Shown: positions 25,679 to 35,805, counted from the stretch's first letter. The stretch: 64,000 nt of DNA from Microbacterium sp. 10M-3C3 (GCF_003931875.1 NZ_CP034245.1:1922001-1986000), one strand, 5' to 3'. Notes: generated by a model not told the origin, from the letters alone. Program-made: numbers and translations.

Positions 25679-26310
25679 GGACGCGGCCTCGCGTCGGCCG
25701 CGCGTCGCATCTCGGCCGCGAGCTCGGGCTGAGCGAAGGGGCCGTCGCCGGAGAGCTCGGCGATGATCGTGTCGACCACCTCCGGAGAACGGTTCTGACT
25801 GAGCTTGCGCTTCGCGACGACGCGCGTCGGGGTGAGCCGGAAGCCGACGGTGCCGCGCTCGAGCCGCTCGACGAAGGCGGCGTCGTTCGGCGTCTGCCAC
25901 AGCATCCGCGCCTCGTCGTGCCTGCTCTCGAAGCGCGCGACGAGGCGGTCGAGCACGCGGAGGTTCTCCTCGGCGCTGAGGATCTCGGGGATGCCCGAGA
26001 GGTGCACCGAGACGAAATTCCACGTGGGTACGGCGGCGACGTCGCCGTACCAGGCCGGGGAGATGTAGCCGTGCGGGCCCTGGAGCACCACGAGGAGCTC
26101 CCGCTCCCCCAAGCCGTGGATGAGATCGTCGGGCTTGCCCACGTGCGCGACGATCGTGAGGTCGTCGCGATCGTCGTCGAGAAGCACGGCGTAGTGCGAC
26201 GCGACGAGCCCGTCGGGCGTGCTGGACACGAGCGTCGCCCACGGATGCCGCTCGATCAGCCGACGGATCTCGCCGACGTCCGTCATCGCGAACGACGGAT
26301 TCTGTCTCAC
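25675..26310 (-). CDS. PaiB-like FMN-binding protein
   Basis: A 211-aa split-barrel protein of the PaiB family, once called FMN-binding negative transcriptional regulators. Typical segments are IERHPWATLVSSTPDGLVASHYAVLLD, GKPDDLIHGL, GPHGYISPAWYGD and VPTWNFVSVHLSG. It probably binds FMN or heme-like cofactors; a DNA-binding role is not evident. GTG 26310 lies 9 bp after the Nei gene stop and its own stop overlaps the amidohydrolase start. Confidence 0.85.
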   Translation of the reverse strand: MRQNPSFAMTDVGEIRRLIERHPWATLVSSTPDGLVASHYAVLLDDDRDDLTIVAHVGKPDDLIHGLGERELLVVLQGPHGYISPAWYGDVAAVPTWNFVSVHLSGIPEILSAEENLRVLDRLVARFESRHDEARMLWQTPNDAAFVERLERGTVGFRLTPTRVVAKRKLSQNRSPEVVDTIIAELSGDGPFAQPELAAEMRRAADARPRP

Positions 26311-26319
26311 CGTGTCACC

Positions 26320-27318
26320 TCACCGCTGGCAGAACGGGCAGTAGTAGAGCTTGCGACCGGCCGCTTCCTCGACGACGATCCCCGTCCCGCACACGCGGCA
26401 CGGCAGCCCCGCGCGATGGTAGACCCAGTGCCGGTCGTCGCGCGATGCCATCGCCCGCCGGTACGACTCCGGATCGAGGTCGTCCATCGTCATCATCTGA
26501 CCGGTCTCGACGCCGATGGCGAGAAGCCGCACCCAGTCGCGCCAGATGTCTCGCACGACCTCCTCGGGCACCTCGCGCCCCGGCGTGTGCGGGTTCAGCC
26601 GCGTCCGGAACAGCAGTTCGGCGCGGTAGACGTTGCCGATCCCCGACACGACCGTCTGATCCATCAGCAGCAGACCGATCGGGGTGGCGCGCTTGCGCAC
26701 GGCCGTGACGAAGCGCTCCTCTCCGTCGGCGGGGTCGTCGACGAGCGGATCGGGGCCGAGCTTCGCGATCGTGGCCGCCACCTCGTCGGGCGTCTGCAGC
26801 TCGCACGCCGTCGGACCGCGCAGGTCGGCGCACGTGGTGGCGGTCAGCAGACGCAGGCGCACCTGCCCGACCACCGGCGGCGGCCACTGGGCGTCGTCCG
26901 CGAGCCCCGTCGTCTGCTCCGACATGCGCACCCGCCCGCGCGCGCGACGCGGCGCCCCGATCGAGGTGAGCGAGTTCTCGCCCGCCGCATCCAGGATCGG
27001 CTCGTCGGCCAGGACGGTGCCGCGCTGGTTCGTCTGCCCCATGCGCCCGTTGGCCGCGGCGATGGTCGGATCGACCACGATCTCGCCCGAGAAATCCCAC
27101 GCGCCGTACATGCCCAGGTGCACACGCAGCCACGTGTCGCCCTCGAACTCGAGGAACATCTGCTTGCCGACGGCCCGCACCGACAGCGCCTCGCGCCCGT
27201 CGATCACCGACGCTCCCTCGACGAAGCGCCCCTGCGGGCTCGAGGCGGCGACACGTCGCCCGACGACGTTGCGATCGAACTGGCGCGCGATGCGGTGGAC
27301 GGAATGTCCCTCCGGCAT
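26320..27318 (-). CDS. Fpg/Nei-family DNA glycosylase/AP lyase
   Basis: A 332-aa base-excision repair enzyme. MPEGHSVHR places the catalytic Pro2 (N-terminal after Met removal) and Glu3, a beta-clamp lysine sits at K52 (AVGKQMF), the helix-two-turn-helix reads SGIGNVYRAELLFR, and a C-terminal zinc finger has CxxC (CRVCGT) and CPFCQ. PEGHSVHR with a complete zinc finger is typical of the actinobacterial Nei (endonuclease VIII) group. ATG 27318 shares one base with the rpiB stop (TGATG). Confidence 0.92.
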   Translation of the reverse strand: MPEGHSVHRIARQFDRNVVGRRVAASSPQGRFVEGASVIDGREALSVRAVGKQMFLEFEGDTWLRVHLGMYGAWDFSGEIVVDPTIAAANGRMGQTNQRGTVLADEPILDAAGENSLTSIGAPRRARGRVRMSEQTTGLADDAQWPPPVVGQVRLRLLTATTCADLRGPTACELQTPDEVAATIAKLGPDPLVDDPADGEERFVTAVRKRATPIGLLLMDQTVVSGIGNVYRAELLFRTRLNPHTPGREVPEEVVRDIWRDWVRLLAIGVETGQMMTMDDLDPESYRRAMASRDDRHWVYHRAGLPCRVCGTGIVVEEAAGRKLYYCPFCQR

Positions 27319-27860
27319 CAGCCCGCTTCCGGGTCGAACGTGTCGCTCGCGTCGAGCACGTCCGGCCCCGCCGTCGTGGCGCGCGGGTCGGGCAGGAGCG
27401 AGCCGTCGTCCTCGTAGGCCGCGATCTGCGCGATGCGACGCGCGTGGCGCTCCTCGCCCGAGAACGGCGTCGCGATGAAGCGGTCGATGAACGAGGCCGC
27501 CTCCTCGAACGTGTGCTGGCGGGCGCCGATCGCGATGACGTTCGCATCGTTGTGCTGGCGCGCGAGCTCGGCGGTCGGGATGTTCCACACGAGGGCCGCG
27601 CGGATGCCGCGCACCTTGTTGGCCGCGATCTGCTCGCCGTTGCCCGAGCCGCCGAAGACGACGCCCAGCGTCTCGATCCCGGCGGCCTGGTCGTGGACGA
27701 CCGCCTGCGCGGCCCGGATGCAGAAGGCCGGGTAGTCGTCGACCGGGTCGTACTCGAGCGGGCCGTGGTCGATGACGTCGTGCCCCTGCTCGGCGAGGTG
27801 GTGCTGCAGCTGCGTGGAGAAGTCCAGCCCCGCGTGATCGGTGGCGATGTGGATGCGCAT
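27318..27860 (-). CDS. rpiB: Ribose-5-phosphate isomerase B
   Basis: Interconverts ribose-5-phosphate and ribulose-5-phosphate in the pentose phosphate pathway. The 180-aa protein has IATDHAG at the phosphate site and FGGSGNGEQIAANKV. Here the E. coli-type catalytic Cys is replaced and the Glu of SGNGE is used, as in Mycobacterium RpiB. ATG 27860 is preferred because TAGGAT ends seven bases upstream; in-frame ATG 27869 would overlap that box. It sits between hemH and the Nei gene. Confidence 0.93.
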   Translation of the reverse strand: MRIHIATDHAGLDFSTQLQHHLAEQGHDVIDHGPLEYDPVDDYPAFCIRAAQAVVHDQAAGIETLGVVFGGSGNGEQIAANKVRGIRAALVWNIPTAELARQHNDANVIAIGARQHTFEEAASFIDRFIATPFSGEERHARRIAQIAAYEDDGSLLPDPRATTAGPDVLDASDTFDPEAG

Positions 27861-27867
27861 GGGGCTC

Positions 27868-27873
27868 ATCCTA
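27868..27873 (-). promoter_or_regulatory. -10 box TAGGAT, leaderless spacing for rpiB
   Basis: Minus-strand TAGGAT ends seven bases before ATG 27860 and overlaps the hemH stop. Confidence 0.45.
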
Positions 27874-29067
27874 GGGAGCGACCCCGGAGGCCGCGGGCTT
27901 GAAGCCGGCGCGCACGTTCTCGCAGCATCCCGGCCGGCACACGTCGAACCACGGACCGAGCGCCGTGCGGTGCGGGCGGTCCGCGGCGGGCACTCCGCGC
28001 AGCCGCTCCTCGATGAGGTCGACCAGGCCCGACACGTAGGCCGGGTCGACGCCGGGAGTCGGCGTGCGGACGGCCCGGATGCCGACCTCCTCCGCGGTCT
28101 CCATGGCCTCGGTGTCGAGATCCCACAGCACTTCCATGTGGTCGCTGACGAACCCGAGCGGGACGATCGCCACAGCGCGCACCCCTGCTTCGGCGAGGGA
28201 GCGGATCTCGTCGTTGACGTCGGGCTCGAGCCACGGCTGCGACGGCGGGCCGGAACGGGACTGATAGACCAGCGACCACGACACCTCCGGTGCCGCCTCC
28301 GCCATCACGACCTCCGCGACCGCGAGATGCTGCGCCTCGTACGCGCCGCCCGGACCGAAGTCGCGGTCACGCGGTCCCGACCGTTCGGCGTCGGCCGTGG
28401 GGATCGAGTGCGTCGAGAAGAGCACCCGGATGTCCGCGGGTGCGTAGCCGTCGGAGACGAGCTGCGCGATCGCGCCGCGCACGCCTTCGACGAAGGTCTC
28501 GACGAAGCCGGGGTGGTCGAAGAACTGCCGCACCTTGTCGATCGTCACGGTGCCCGCGAGGTCGGTCGCCGTGAGGACCCGGGCGAAGTCCTCGCGGTAC
28601 TGCCGGCAGCTCGAGAAGGAGCTGTAGGCGCTCGTGGCGACCGCGAGGAGCGTGGTGTCGCCGGCGGCGGCGGCCTCCTGCACCGCGTCCTCGAGGTAGG
28701 GCGCCCAGTTGCGGTTGCCCCAGTAGACCGGCAGGTCGAGCCCGCGGCGGGCGATCTCCTTCTCCAGAGCCGCCTTCAGCGCACGGTTCTGCTCGTTGAT
28801 GGGGCTCACGCCGCCGAAGTGGCGGTAGTGGTGGGCGACCTCTTCGAGGCGCTCGTCGGGGATGCCGCGGCCGCGCGTCACGTTGCGCAGGAACGGGATG
28901 ACATCGTCCTGTCCCTCGGGCCCGCCGAAGCCGGCGAGCAGCACGGCGTCGTACGCGACGGGCTCCTCGACCCACGGACGGCCGGGCCGTGCGGCGGGGC
29001 TGGCGAAGGGGACGGGTTCGGCGGAGGGGGCGTTCTCTCGCGGGGCGTCGATCGTCACGTCACCCAT
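27871..29067 (-). CDS. hemH: Ferrochelatase (coproporphyrin ferrochelatase)
   Basis: Inserts iron into a porphyrin at the end of heme synthesis; in actinobacteria the substrate is coproporphyrin III. The 398-aa protein has the ferrochelatase core (AVLLAGFGGPEG, FSTHSIP with the catalytic His, PLGFVSDHMEVLWDLD). Cysteines near SSCRQYRED and the C-terminal CRPGCCENV fit the [2Fe-2S] cluster ligands known from actinobacterial enzymes. ATG 29067 begins MGDVTIDAP. It is first in the operon with rpiB, nei, the PaiB-like gene and the amidohydrolase gene. Confidence 0.95.
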   Translation of the reverse strand: MGDVTIDAPRENAPSAEPVPFASPAARPGRPWVEEPVAYDAVLLAGFGGPEGQDDVIPFLRNVTRGRGIPDERLEEVAHHYRHFGGVSPINEQNRALKAALEKEIARRGLDLPVYWGNRNWAPYLEDAVQEAAAAGDTTLLAVATSAYSSFSSCRQYREDFARVLTATDLAGTVTIDKVRQFFDHPGFVETFVEGVRGAIAQLVSDGYAPADIRVLFSTHSIPTADAERSGPRDRDFGPGGAYEAQHLAVAEVVMAEAAPEVSWSLVYQSRSGPPSQPWLEPDVNDEIRSLAEAGVRAVAIVPLGFVSDHMEVLWDLDTEAMETAEEVGIRAVRTPTPGVDPAYVSGLVDLIEERLRGVPAADRPHRTALGPWFDVCRPGCCENVRAGFKPAASGVAP

Positions 29068-29112
29068 TTTCACACCGCCGCGCTGTGGGGCGGCCGCGAG
29101 CGCGGGCGGCGC

Positions 29113-29118
29113 TAGGCT
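29113..29118 (+). promoter_or_regulatory. Possible -10 box TAGGCT of pepN
   Basis: It predicts a leader of about 60 nt before GTG 29186, which has its own GGGAG site. Confidence 0.35.
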
Positions 29119-29185
29119 GTGACGGTTGCCGTCGGCGTCAGCAGTGCCGCGGCGTCCTCCGCCCTTCACCCCTGGGAGCTTGCAC

Positions 29186-31744
29186 GTGCCTGGAGAGAAC
29201 CTCACCCGCATCGAAGCGCAGCAGCGACGCGCCGTCATCGACCCGACCGCGGGCGGCGGCATCCACTACGAGGTGGAACTCGACCTCACGCGCGGCGCCG
29301 AGGTCTTCGGCTCCACCACGCGCGTGCGGTTCGCCGCGACGGAGGGCGCGGACTCGTTCATCGACCTGATCTCCGGCTACGTCCATTCGATCACGCTGAA
29401 CGGCCGCGACGTACCCGTCTCGGCGCACCGCGACTCGCGGATCGAGCTCACCGGCCTGCAGGCGCAGAACGAGCTCGTCGTCGTGGCCGACTGCGCGTAC
29501 ACGAACACGGGCGAGGGCCTGCACCGCTTCGTCGACCCGGTCGACGGCGAGGTCTACCTCTACACCCAGTTCGAGGTGCCCGACTCGCGTCGGATGTTCA
29601 CGGTGTTCGAACAGCCGGACCTCAAGGCGACGTTCCAGTTCACCGTCAGGGCGCCCGAGGAGTGGGCCGTCGTGTCCAACTCGCCGACGCCCGACCCCAC
29701 GCGCCGCGGCGACGGCACCGCCACGTGGGCCTTCGAGCCCACTCCCCGCATCTCCTCGTACATCACCGCGCTCATCGCCGGCCCGTACGCGTCGACGTTC
29801 TCGGAGCTGACGAGCGCGTCCGGCCGCGTCATCCCGCTCGGCGTGTACGCGCGCAAGAGCCTGTGGCAGTACCTCGACGCCGACTACATCTTCGACAAGA
29901 CACGCGAGGGCTTCGCGTACTACGAGGAGAAGTTCGACTACCCGTATCCGTTCGCCAAGTACGACCAGCTCTTCGTGCCTGAGTTCAACGCCGGGGCGAT
30001 GGAGAACGCCGGAGCCGTCACCTTCACCGAGACCTACGTCTTCCGCAGCAAGGTCACGGATGCGGTGAAGGAACGCCGCGTCGTCACGATCCTGCACGAG
30101 CTTGCGCACATGTGGTTCGGCGACCTCGTGACCATGAAGTGGTGGAACGACCTGTGGCTGAACGAGTCGTTCGCCGAGTGGGCGTCGACCATCGCGACCG
30201 CGGAGGCCACCGAGTGGGACGCCGCGTGGACCACCTTCAACGCGATGGAGAAGACATGGGCGTACCGGCAGGACCAGCTGCCGTCGACGCACCCCGTCGT
30301 CGCGGAGATCAACGACCTCGAGGACGTCCAGGTCAACTTCGACGGCATCACCTACGCCAAGGGCGGATCGGTCCTCAAGCAGCTGGCCGCGTGGGTGGGC
30401 ATCGAGCAGTTCTTCGCCGGCGTGGCCGCGTACTTCCAGAAGCACGAGTGGTCCAACACGGAGGTCGGTGACCTCCTCGCCGAGCTCGAGGCCACGAGCG
30501 GACGGGACCTCGGCGGCTGGGCCCGCAAGTGGCTCGAGACCGCGGGCGTCAACACGCTGTCGCCGCTGATCGAGGAGTCCTCCGACGGCACGATCTCGCG
30601 GTTCGCCATCGTGCAGACCGCACCGGCCGACTACCCGACCATCCGGCCGCATCGCCTGGGCGTCGGCTTCTACGCGCTGCAGGGCGGCGCCCTCGAGCGC
30701 GTGCACTACCTCGAGCTCGACGTCGACGGCGACCGCACCGACGTGCCCGAGCTCAAGGGCATGAAGCGCCCCGACCTCGTCCTGCTCAACGACAACGACC
30801 TCGCCTACGCGAAGATCCGGCTCGACGACCGGTCGCTGCGCACCGCGATCGCGCACCTGAAGGACATCTCCGACCCGCTCGCGCGCTCACTCGTGTGGGG
30901 TGCGGCGTGGGATCAGACCCGCGACGCGGAGTCCTCGGCGTCGGACTACGTCGAGCTGGTCCTGCAGAACATCGGCTCGGAGACCGAGTCGACCACGGTG
31001 CGCACGACCCTCGCGCAGCTGCAGCTCGCGGCCAACGCCTACGTCGCCCCCGACACGCGCGACACGACCCGCGCGCGCGTGGCCGACGGGCTGTGGGAGC
31101 TCGCGCAGGGCGCGGAGGCCGGCAGCGACTCGCAGCTGCAGTTCGTGACCAACTTCGCCTCGGCCGCGGCCACGCCGGAGCAATGGGAGCGCGTGCGCGC
31201 GCTCCGCGACGGCACGACGGCGCTCGAGGGCCTGGACATCGACACCGACCTGTCGTGGCAGCTCCTGGTCTCCCTCGCCGCCGGCGGCCTCGTCACGGCG
31301 AAGGACATCGAGGCCGCCCTCGCCGCGGACAACACCGCCAAGGGCGGCGAGTTCGCCGCCCAGGCGAAGGCGGCGCTCCCGGGTGCCGAGGCCAAGCTCG
31401 CCGCGTGGGACGGCCTCGTCGTCAAGGACGACGCGCCGAACACGATCGTGCGGGCGGCGGCGGCCGGCTTCGTCCACCCCGCGACCGTCGCCGACCTCAC
31501 GGAGTTCGTCACGCCCTACTTCGACATGCTGCTGCCCGTCTGGGAGTCGCGCACGTACCAGATCGCGCAGTACCTCATCGTCGGGCTCTACCCCGCTCCG
31601 CTGGCGAACGCGGCGCTCCGCGACGCGACGCGCGCGTGGCTGGCCGCGCACACCGACGCCGCGCCCGCACTGCGCCGCCTGGTGCAGGAGAATCTCGCCG
31701 GCGTCGAGCGCGCCCTCGCCGTCCAGGAGCGCGACGCCGAGTAG
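29186..31744 (+). CDS. pepN: Aminopeptidase N (M1 family)
   Basis: An 852-aa cytoplasmic zinc aminopeptidase that removes N-terminal residues from peptides. The exopeptidase motif GAMENAG and the zinc site [10 protein letters not shown] with the third ligand in NESFAEW are intact. A C-terminal ERAP1-like helical domain follows after about residue 520. GTG 29186 lies seven bases after GGGAG. A 13-bp hairpin ends the transcript. No signal peptide. Confidence 0.95.
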   Translation: MPGENLTRIEAQQRRAVIDPTAGGGIHYEVELDLTRGAEVFGSTTRVRFAATEGADSFIDLISGYVHSITLNGRDVPVSAHRDSRIELTGLQAQNELVVVADCAYTNTGEGLHRFVDPVDGEVYLYTQFEVPDSRRMFTVFEQPDLKATFQFTVRAPEEWAVVSNSPTPDPTRRGDGTATWAFEPTPRISSYITALIAGPYASTFSELTSASGRVIPLGVYARKSLWQYLDADYIFDKTREGFAYYEEKFDYPYPFAKYDQLFVPEFNAGAMENAGAVTFTETYVFRSKVTDAVKERRVVTILHELAHMWFGDLVTMKWWNDLWLNESFAEWASTIATAEATEWDAAWTTFNAMEKTWAYRQDQLPSTHPVVAEINDLEDVQVNFDGITYAKGGSVLKQLAAWVGIEQFFAGVAAYFQKHEWSNTEVGDLLAELEATSGRDLGGWARKWLETAGVNTLSPLIEESSDGTISRFAIVQTAPADYPTIRPHRLGVGFYALQGGALERVHYLELDVDGDRTDVPELKGMKRPDLVLLNDNDLAYAKIRLDDRSLRTAIAHLKDISDPLARSLVWGAAWDQTRDAESSASDYVELVLQNIGSETESTTVRTTLAQLQLAANAYVAPDTRDTTRARVADGLWELAQGAEAGSDSQLQFVTNFASAAATPEQWERVRALRDGTTALEGLDIDTDLSWQLLVSLAAGGLVTAKDIEAALAADNTAKGGEFAAQAKAALPGAEAKLAAWDGLVVKDDAPNTIVRAAAAGFVHPATVADLTEFVTPYFDMLLPVWESRTYQIAQYLIVGLYPAPLANAALRDATRAWLAAHTDAAPALRRLVQENLAGVERALAVQERDAE

Positions 31745-31754
31745 CACCGGCCAA

Positions 31755-31796
31755 CCTCCGCGCTCCCCGACGTCCAGCGTCCAGGGAGCGCGGAGG
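31755..31796 (+). terminator. Hairpin terminator after pepN
   Basis: Perfect 13-bp stem (31755-31767 with 31784-31796) with a 16-nt loop, 11 bp past the pepN stop. Confidence 0.75.
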
Positions 31797-31806
31797 GCGG
31801 CGCCGA

Positions 31807-31812
31807 TACGAT
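31807..31812 (+). promoter_or_regulatory. -10 box TACGAT, leaderless spacing
   Basis: TACGAT ends seven bases before ATG 31820, which decides the start of the MscS-like gene against in-frame ATG 31811. Confidence 0.45.
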
Positions 31813-31819
31813 GGTGACG

Positions 31820-32983
31820 ATGAACGGATTCCCCAATCTCACGCAGCCGGAAGGCTGGCAGCAGGTCGGAGCCTGGTTCTGGGACGCGGGGATGAAGATC
31901 CTCGGCGCGCTCGCGATCGCGGTCGGTGCGATCGTGCTCGCCTGGGTCCTCCGCTTCGTCATCCGCCGCGTCGTGCAGCGCATCGTCAACGGCGCGAAGC
32001 GCCAGGCCAACGTCGACGACACCCAGGCCCTCGAGCGCTCGCCGCTCGCGGCGGTGCGCCTCGTCCAGCGCACGCGCACGCTCGGCTCGATCCTGCAGAA
32101 CATCGTCAACGTCGCGATCGTCATCGTCGCGATCGTGCTGATCGTCGGCGTGCTCGCGCCCGACGTGCTCGGGTCGCTGACGCTGCTGACGGCGGCGATC
32201 GGCGCCGGCCTCGGCTTCGGCGCGCAGAACATCGTCAAGGACGTCCTCAACGGGCTGTTCATCGTGGCCGAGGACCAGATCGGTATCGGCGACGTCGTCG
32301 ACCTCGGGCTCGCGACGGGCGTGGTCGAGTACGTGAGCGTCCGCGTCACCCACGTCCGGGATGTCAACGGCACGCTGTGGTACGTGCGCAACGGCGAAGT
32401 GCTGCGCATCGGCAACATGTCGCAGGGGTGGTCGCGCGTCATCATCGACCTCGCCGTCCCGGTCGACGCCGACATCGCCGAGGTCGAGAAGGCGATGCTC
32501 GATGCGGCGCAGTCGCTCGCGAAAGACCCGAAGTGGCGCACGCGCGTGATCGAGCAGCCCGAGGTGTGGGGCCTGGAGTCGGTCACCGGCGACGCGCTGG
32601 TCATCCGCCTCGTCATGAAGACCCGCGCGAACGCGAAGGACGACGTCGCGCGCGAGCTGCGGATGCGGCTGAAGAACGCGATCGACGGCCTCGGTCTGAA
32701 GCTGCCCCAGCTCAACTCGATCACGCTGTCGGGGCTCGAAGGGGCCGCGCGCGTGCGCGGTGCGAACCCGCCGAAGACGAAGCCCACACCCGTCGCCGCC
32801 CCCGAGCGGCCGGTGTGGAAGCCGCGACGCAAGCGCGACGCCCCTGCGGAGGACGCCGTCTCGACGGCCGCAGCTGCGGACGGACCGCGCACGCCGCCGG
32901 CCGCGCGGGCCCCGAAGCCCAAGGCCGCGAAGCCGAAGAACCCCCCGGCGCCACCCACCGACGACGCGGAGGTCGGCGCGTGA
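31820..32983 (+). CDS. MscS-family mechanosensitive ion channel
   Basis: A 387-aa membrane channel that opens on osmotic downshock. Hydrophobic helices lie near 25-45, 90-110 and 115-140. The pore helix has the glycine/alanine pattern [21 protein letters not shown], followed by [10 protein letters not shown] of the beta domain. The C terminus is a long Pro/Ala/Lys-rich cytoplasmic tail unlike E. coli MscS. The stop overlaps the globin GTG as GTGA. Confidence 0.9.
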   Translation: MNGFPNLTQPEGWQQVGAWFWDAGMKILGALAIAVGAIVLAWVLRFVIRRVVQRIVNGAKRQANVDDTQALERSPLAAVRLVQRTRTLGSILQNIVNVAIVIVAIVLIVGVLAPDVLGSLTLLTAAIGAGLGFGAQNIVKDVLNGLFIVAEDQIGIGDVVDLGLATGVVEYVSVRVTHVRDVNGTLWYVRNGEVLRIGNMSQGWSRVIIDLAVPVDADIAEVEKAMLDAAQSLAKDPKWRTRVIEQPEVWGLESVTGDALVIRLVMKTRANAKDDVARELRMRLKNAIDGLGLKLPQLNSITLSGLEGAARVRGANPPKTKPTPVAAPERPVWKPRRKRDAPAEDAVSTAAAADGPRTPPAARAPKPKAAKPKNPPAPPTDDAEVGA

Positions 32984-33417
32984 CCACTCCCCTCAGCTTC
33001 TACGACGAGGTCGGCGGCGAGCCGACGTTCCGCCGCCTCGTGTCGGTGTTCTACCGCGAGGTCGCGGCCGACCCGGTGCTCAAGCCGATGTACCCCGAGG
33101 AGGACCTCGGCCCTGCCGAGGAGCGCCTCGCGCTCTTCCTCATGCAGTACTGGGGCGGCCCGACGACGTACAGCGAGCAGCGCGGGCATCCGCGTCTGCG
33201 GATGCGGCACATGCCGTTCCCCGTCGACGCCGACGCGCGCGACCGATGGCTGCGCTGCATGCGCACGGCCGTCGACGAGCTGCAGCTCCCCCCGCTGCAC
33301 GAGGCGACGCTGTGGGACTACCTCTCGCGCGCCGCCTCTGCCATGGTCAACACGATGTCCGCGAGCCCGGCCGGCTCGCGCCCGCAGCTGCCGCTGCATC
33401 CCGACGCACCCCGCTGA
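32980..33417 (+). CDS. glbO: Group II truncated hemoglobin (trHbO)
   Basis: A 145-aa heme protein binding oxygen or NO. It has [16 protein letters not shown], the long [22 protein letters not shown] segment with the proximal His in RMRHMPF, and the G8 Trp in RDRWLRCM, all typical of trHbO of actinobacteria. GTG 32980 is translationally coupled to the upstream channel gene (GTGA). The C terminus is short and Pro-rich. Confidence 0.93.
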   Translation: MTTPLSFYDEVGGEPTFRRLVSVFYREVAADPVLKPMYPEEDLGPAEERLALFLMQYWGGPTTYSEQRGHPRLRMRHMPFPVDADARDRWLRCMRTAVDELQLPPLHEATLWDYLSRAASAMVNTMSASPAGSRPQLPLHPDAPR

Positions 33418-33442
33418 CGCGGTCGACGACGAAGGAGTCGCG

Positions 33443-35107
33443 ATGAGCCGGACCACGATCGAGACCGACGTGCTCGTGATCGGGTGGGGCCTGGCCGGCC
33501 TCGTCGCCGCCCGCGAGGCACTCGCTGCGGGCCGGCGCGTGACGATCGTCGATCAGGAGCCGCGTGCGAACCTCGGGGGGCAGGCGTGGTGGTCGTTCGG
33601 CGGTCTGTTCTTCGTCGACTCGCCCGAGCAGCGGCGTCTCGGCATCACCGACTCCCTCGACCTCGCCCGGCAGGACTGGTTCGGCACCGCGGGATTCGAC
33701 CGCGACGAGGACGCCTGGCCGCGGCGGTGGGCGGAGGCCTACCTCGACTTCGCCGCCGGCGAGAAGCGGGCCTGGCTGCGCGAGCTCGGCGTCAGCTTCT
33801 TCCCGATCGTGGGCTGGGCCGAGCGCGGCGGGTACACGGCCACGGGCCCCGGCAACTCCGTGCCGCGCTTCCACATCACGTGGGGCACCGGCCCCGGCAT
33901 CGTCGCGCCGTTCGCGGGCGCCGTCGCCGAGGCCGAGCGTGAAGGCCGCGTGCGCATCCTCGAGCGCCATCGCGTGGAGCGGCTCGACACGGCCGACGGC
34001 GCGGTCGTCGGAGCCTCCGGCGCCGTCCTCGCGCCCAGCGGAGCGCCGCGCGGCGCCGCATCGTCCCGCGAGAGGGTGGACGACTTCGAGATCCGGGCCG
34101 CCGCGACCATCGTGTCCTCCGGCGGCATCGGCGGCGATCACGACCTCGTCCGCGCGAACTGGCCCGCCGCGCTCGGCACACCGCCCGACGACATGGTCGC
34201 CGGCGTCCCCGCGTACGTCGACGGCTCGATGCTGGCCCCGTCGGCCGCGGCGGGCGCACGCGTGATCAACATGGACCGCATGTGGCACTACGTCGAGGGC
34301 ATCCGCAATTGGGACCCCGTGTGGGCCCACCACGGCATCCGGATCCTCCCCGGGCCGTCGTCGGTCTGGCTCGACGCAACCGGCGCGCGCCTGCCCGCTC
34401 CCCTGTTCCCCGGGTTCGACACGCTCGGCACGCTCCGCCACCTGCGCGCGACCGGACACGACCACTCGTGGTTCGTGCTGTCCTCGCGCATCGTCGAGAA
34501 GGAGTTCACGCTCTCCGGCAGTGAGCAGAACCCCGACCTCACCGGCAAGGACGTCGGACTCCTCGTCAGATCGCGCCTCGGGAAGGGCGCGGCCGGACCC
34601 GTGCAGGCCTTCCTCGACCACGGCGAGGACTTCGTCGTGCGCGACGACCTCGACGCGCTCCTGGCCGGGATGCGCGCGCTTCCCGGCGGCGAGGTGCTGG
34701 ATATCGAGCGCGCACGCACCGAGCTCGTGGCCCGCGACCGGGAGATCCCCAACGACTTCACGAAGGACGCGCAGATCGCGATGCTGCGCTCGGCCCGCGC
34801 GTTCCGCGGCGACCGGCTGATCCGCACCGCGGCGCCGCACCGCATCCTCGAGCCCGCCGCGGGGCCTCTCATCGCCGTCCGACTGCATGTCCTGACCCGC
34901 AAGTCGCTCGGCGGTATCGAGACCGATCTGTCCGGCCGGGCGCTGGGCGCCGACGGGTCACCGGTAGCGGGGCTCTACGCCGCCGGCGAGGCCAGCGGCT
35001 TCGGCGGCGGCGGCGTGCACGGATACCGGGCGCTCGAGGGGACGTTCCTCGGCGGATGTCTGTTCTCCGGCCGCGCCGCGGGACGATCCGCCGCCTCCGC
35101 GGTCTGA
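33443..35107 (+). CDS. FAD-dependent dehydrogenase of the fumarate reductase/KstD type
   Basis: A 554-aa flavoprotein. The N-terminal dinucleotide-binding motif reads VIGWGLAGLVAAREALAAG, followed by the FAD-ribose acid in VDQE. The C-terminal FAD-binding tail is GLYAAGEASGFGGGGVHGYRALEGTFLGGCLFSG. Relatives include 3-ketosteroid-delta-1-dehydrogenases and fumarate reductase subunits, but most with this organisation are uncharacterised, so the substrate is open. ATG 33443 follows GAAGGAG. It lies 25 bp after glbO and may be in the same operon. Confidence 0.9.
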   Translation: MSRTTIETDVLVIGWGLAGLVAAREALAAGRRVTIVDQEPRANLGGQAWWSFGGLFFVDSPEQRRLGITDSLDLARQDWFGTAGFDRDEDAWPRRWAEAYLDFAAGEKRAWLRELGVSFFPIVGWAERGGYTATGPGNSVPRFHITWGTGPGIVAPFAGAVAEAEREGRVRILERHRVERLDTADGAVVGASGAVLAPSGAPRGAASSRERVDDFEIRAAATIVSSGGIGGDHDLVRANWPAALGTPPDDMVAGVPAYVDGSMLAPSAAAGARVINMDRMWHYVEGIRNWDPVWAHHGIRILPGPSSVWLDATGARLPAPLFPGFDTLGTLRHLRATGHDHSWFVLSSRIVEKEFTLSGSEQNPDLTGKDVGLLVRSRLGKGAAGPVQAFLDHGEDFVVRDDLDALLAGMRALPGGEVLDIERARTELVARDREIPNDFTKDAQIAMLRSARAFRGDRLIRTAAPHRILEPAAGPLIAVRLHVLTRKSLGGIETDLSGRALGADGSPVAGLYAAGEASGFGGGGVHGYRALEGTFLGGCLFSGRAAGRSAASAV

Positions 35108-35112
35108 GCCGG

Positions 35113-35128
35113 CGGCGTCAGGACGCCG
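35113..35128. terminator. Weak inverted repeat between convergent genes
   Basis: CGGCGTC and GACGCCG face each other over two bases, at the end of the FAD dehydrogenase gene and the start of the convergent gene's tail. The stem is short and the loop tight, so its role is doubtful. Confidence 0.25.
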
Positions 35129-35792
35129 GGCCGGTGCGCCGGACCGGCGTCAGACCCGCGCGGATCGTCGTGCGGCTGAGCACGTGACCGCGGGCGAGAG
35201 TCACGCGGGTCCACGGGCCGGCCGTGCGGACGACCGCCTCCTCCTCGCCCGAGACGAAACCGAGCGAGAAGGCCGCGAAGGCCACGCCGCGCGGCAGGCC
35301 GCCGAGCTCGTCGTCGGGCGCGCCCCAGACGTGGCCACGCACCGACCGGACGATCTCCTCCCCCGGAGACGGCGGCAGCGCCTCGGCCACCGCCGCGATG
35401 CCCCACTGCGCTCGGGCTGCCAGGACGGCTGCCGACAGGCGGGCCGACTCCGTCCACCCGCCGCGCGGGGGCGACACACCGGCCCACGCGGCCGTCACGG
35501 CGGTCGTCGGCAGCGCGACGGCCGTCGGATCGTCGAGCGCGGGCGTGAGCGCGTCGGCCGCCACCACGAGGTCGCACTCGAGCTCGGGGTCGACCGGCAG
35601 CACGCGGAGCCCGAGGACCGTCGGCAGCGGCTCGAGCAGGGTCTGCGGCGCGATCGGCGCCGCCGTGACGACCAGCACGCCGTCGCGCCCCTGCAGGCGG
35701 ACGTTGCCGTCGCCGACCCGTGCGGCACGGGAGGCGAAGGTCAGGAGGTCGGCGGCGGCCTCGGCGTCGGGGAGAACGAGGCGGGCGGACAC
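35118..35792 (-). CDS. Hypothetical protein
   Basis: A 224-aa Ala/Val-rich soluble protein with no motif I recognise; codon use is typical of this genome. GTG 35792 is chosen because TAGTTT ends seven bases upstream, the leaderless geometry seen at other genes. It is divergent from a thioesterase gene and convergent with the FAD dehydrogenase gene. The N-terminal part (residues 1-80) looks alpha/beta; there is no signal peptide or membrane segment. Confidence 0.65.
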   Translation of the reverse strand: MSARLVLPDAEAAADLLTFASRAARVGDGNVRLQGRDGVLVVTAAPIAPQTLLEPLPTVLGLRVLPVDPELECDLVVAADALTPALDDPTAVALPTTAVTAAWAGVSPPRGGWTESARLSAAVLAARAQWGIAAVAEALPPSPGEEIVRSVRGHVWGAPDDELGGLPRGVAFAAFSLGFVSGEEEAVVRTAGPWTRVTLARGHVLSRTTIRAGLTPVRRTGPAS

Positions 35793-35798
35793 CCGCTC

Positions 35799-35805
35799 TA
35801 AACTA
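35799..35805. promoter_or_regulatory. Overlapping divergent -10 boxes
   Basis: In CTAAACTA, plus-strand TAAACT (35799-35804) serves the thioesterase gene with a leader of about 28 nt. Minus-strand TAGTTT (35800-35805) serves the hypothetical gene at leaderless distance. Confidence 0.45.
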
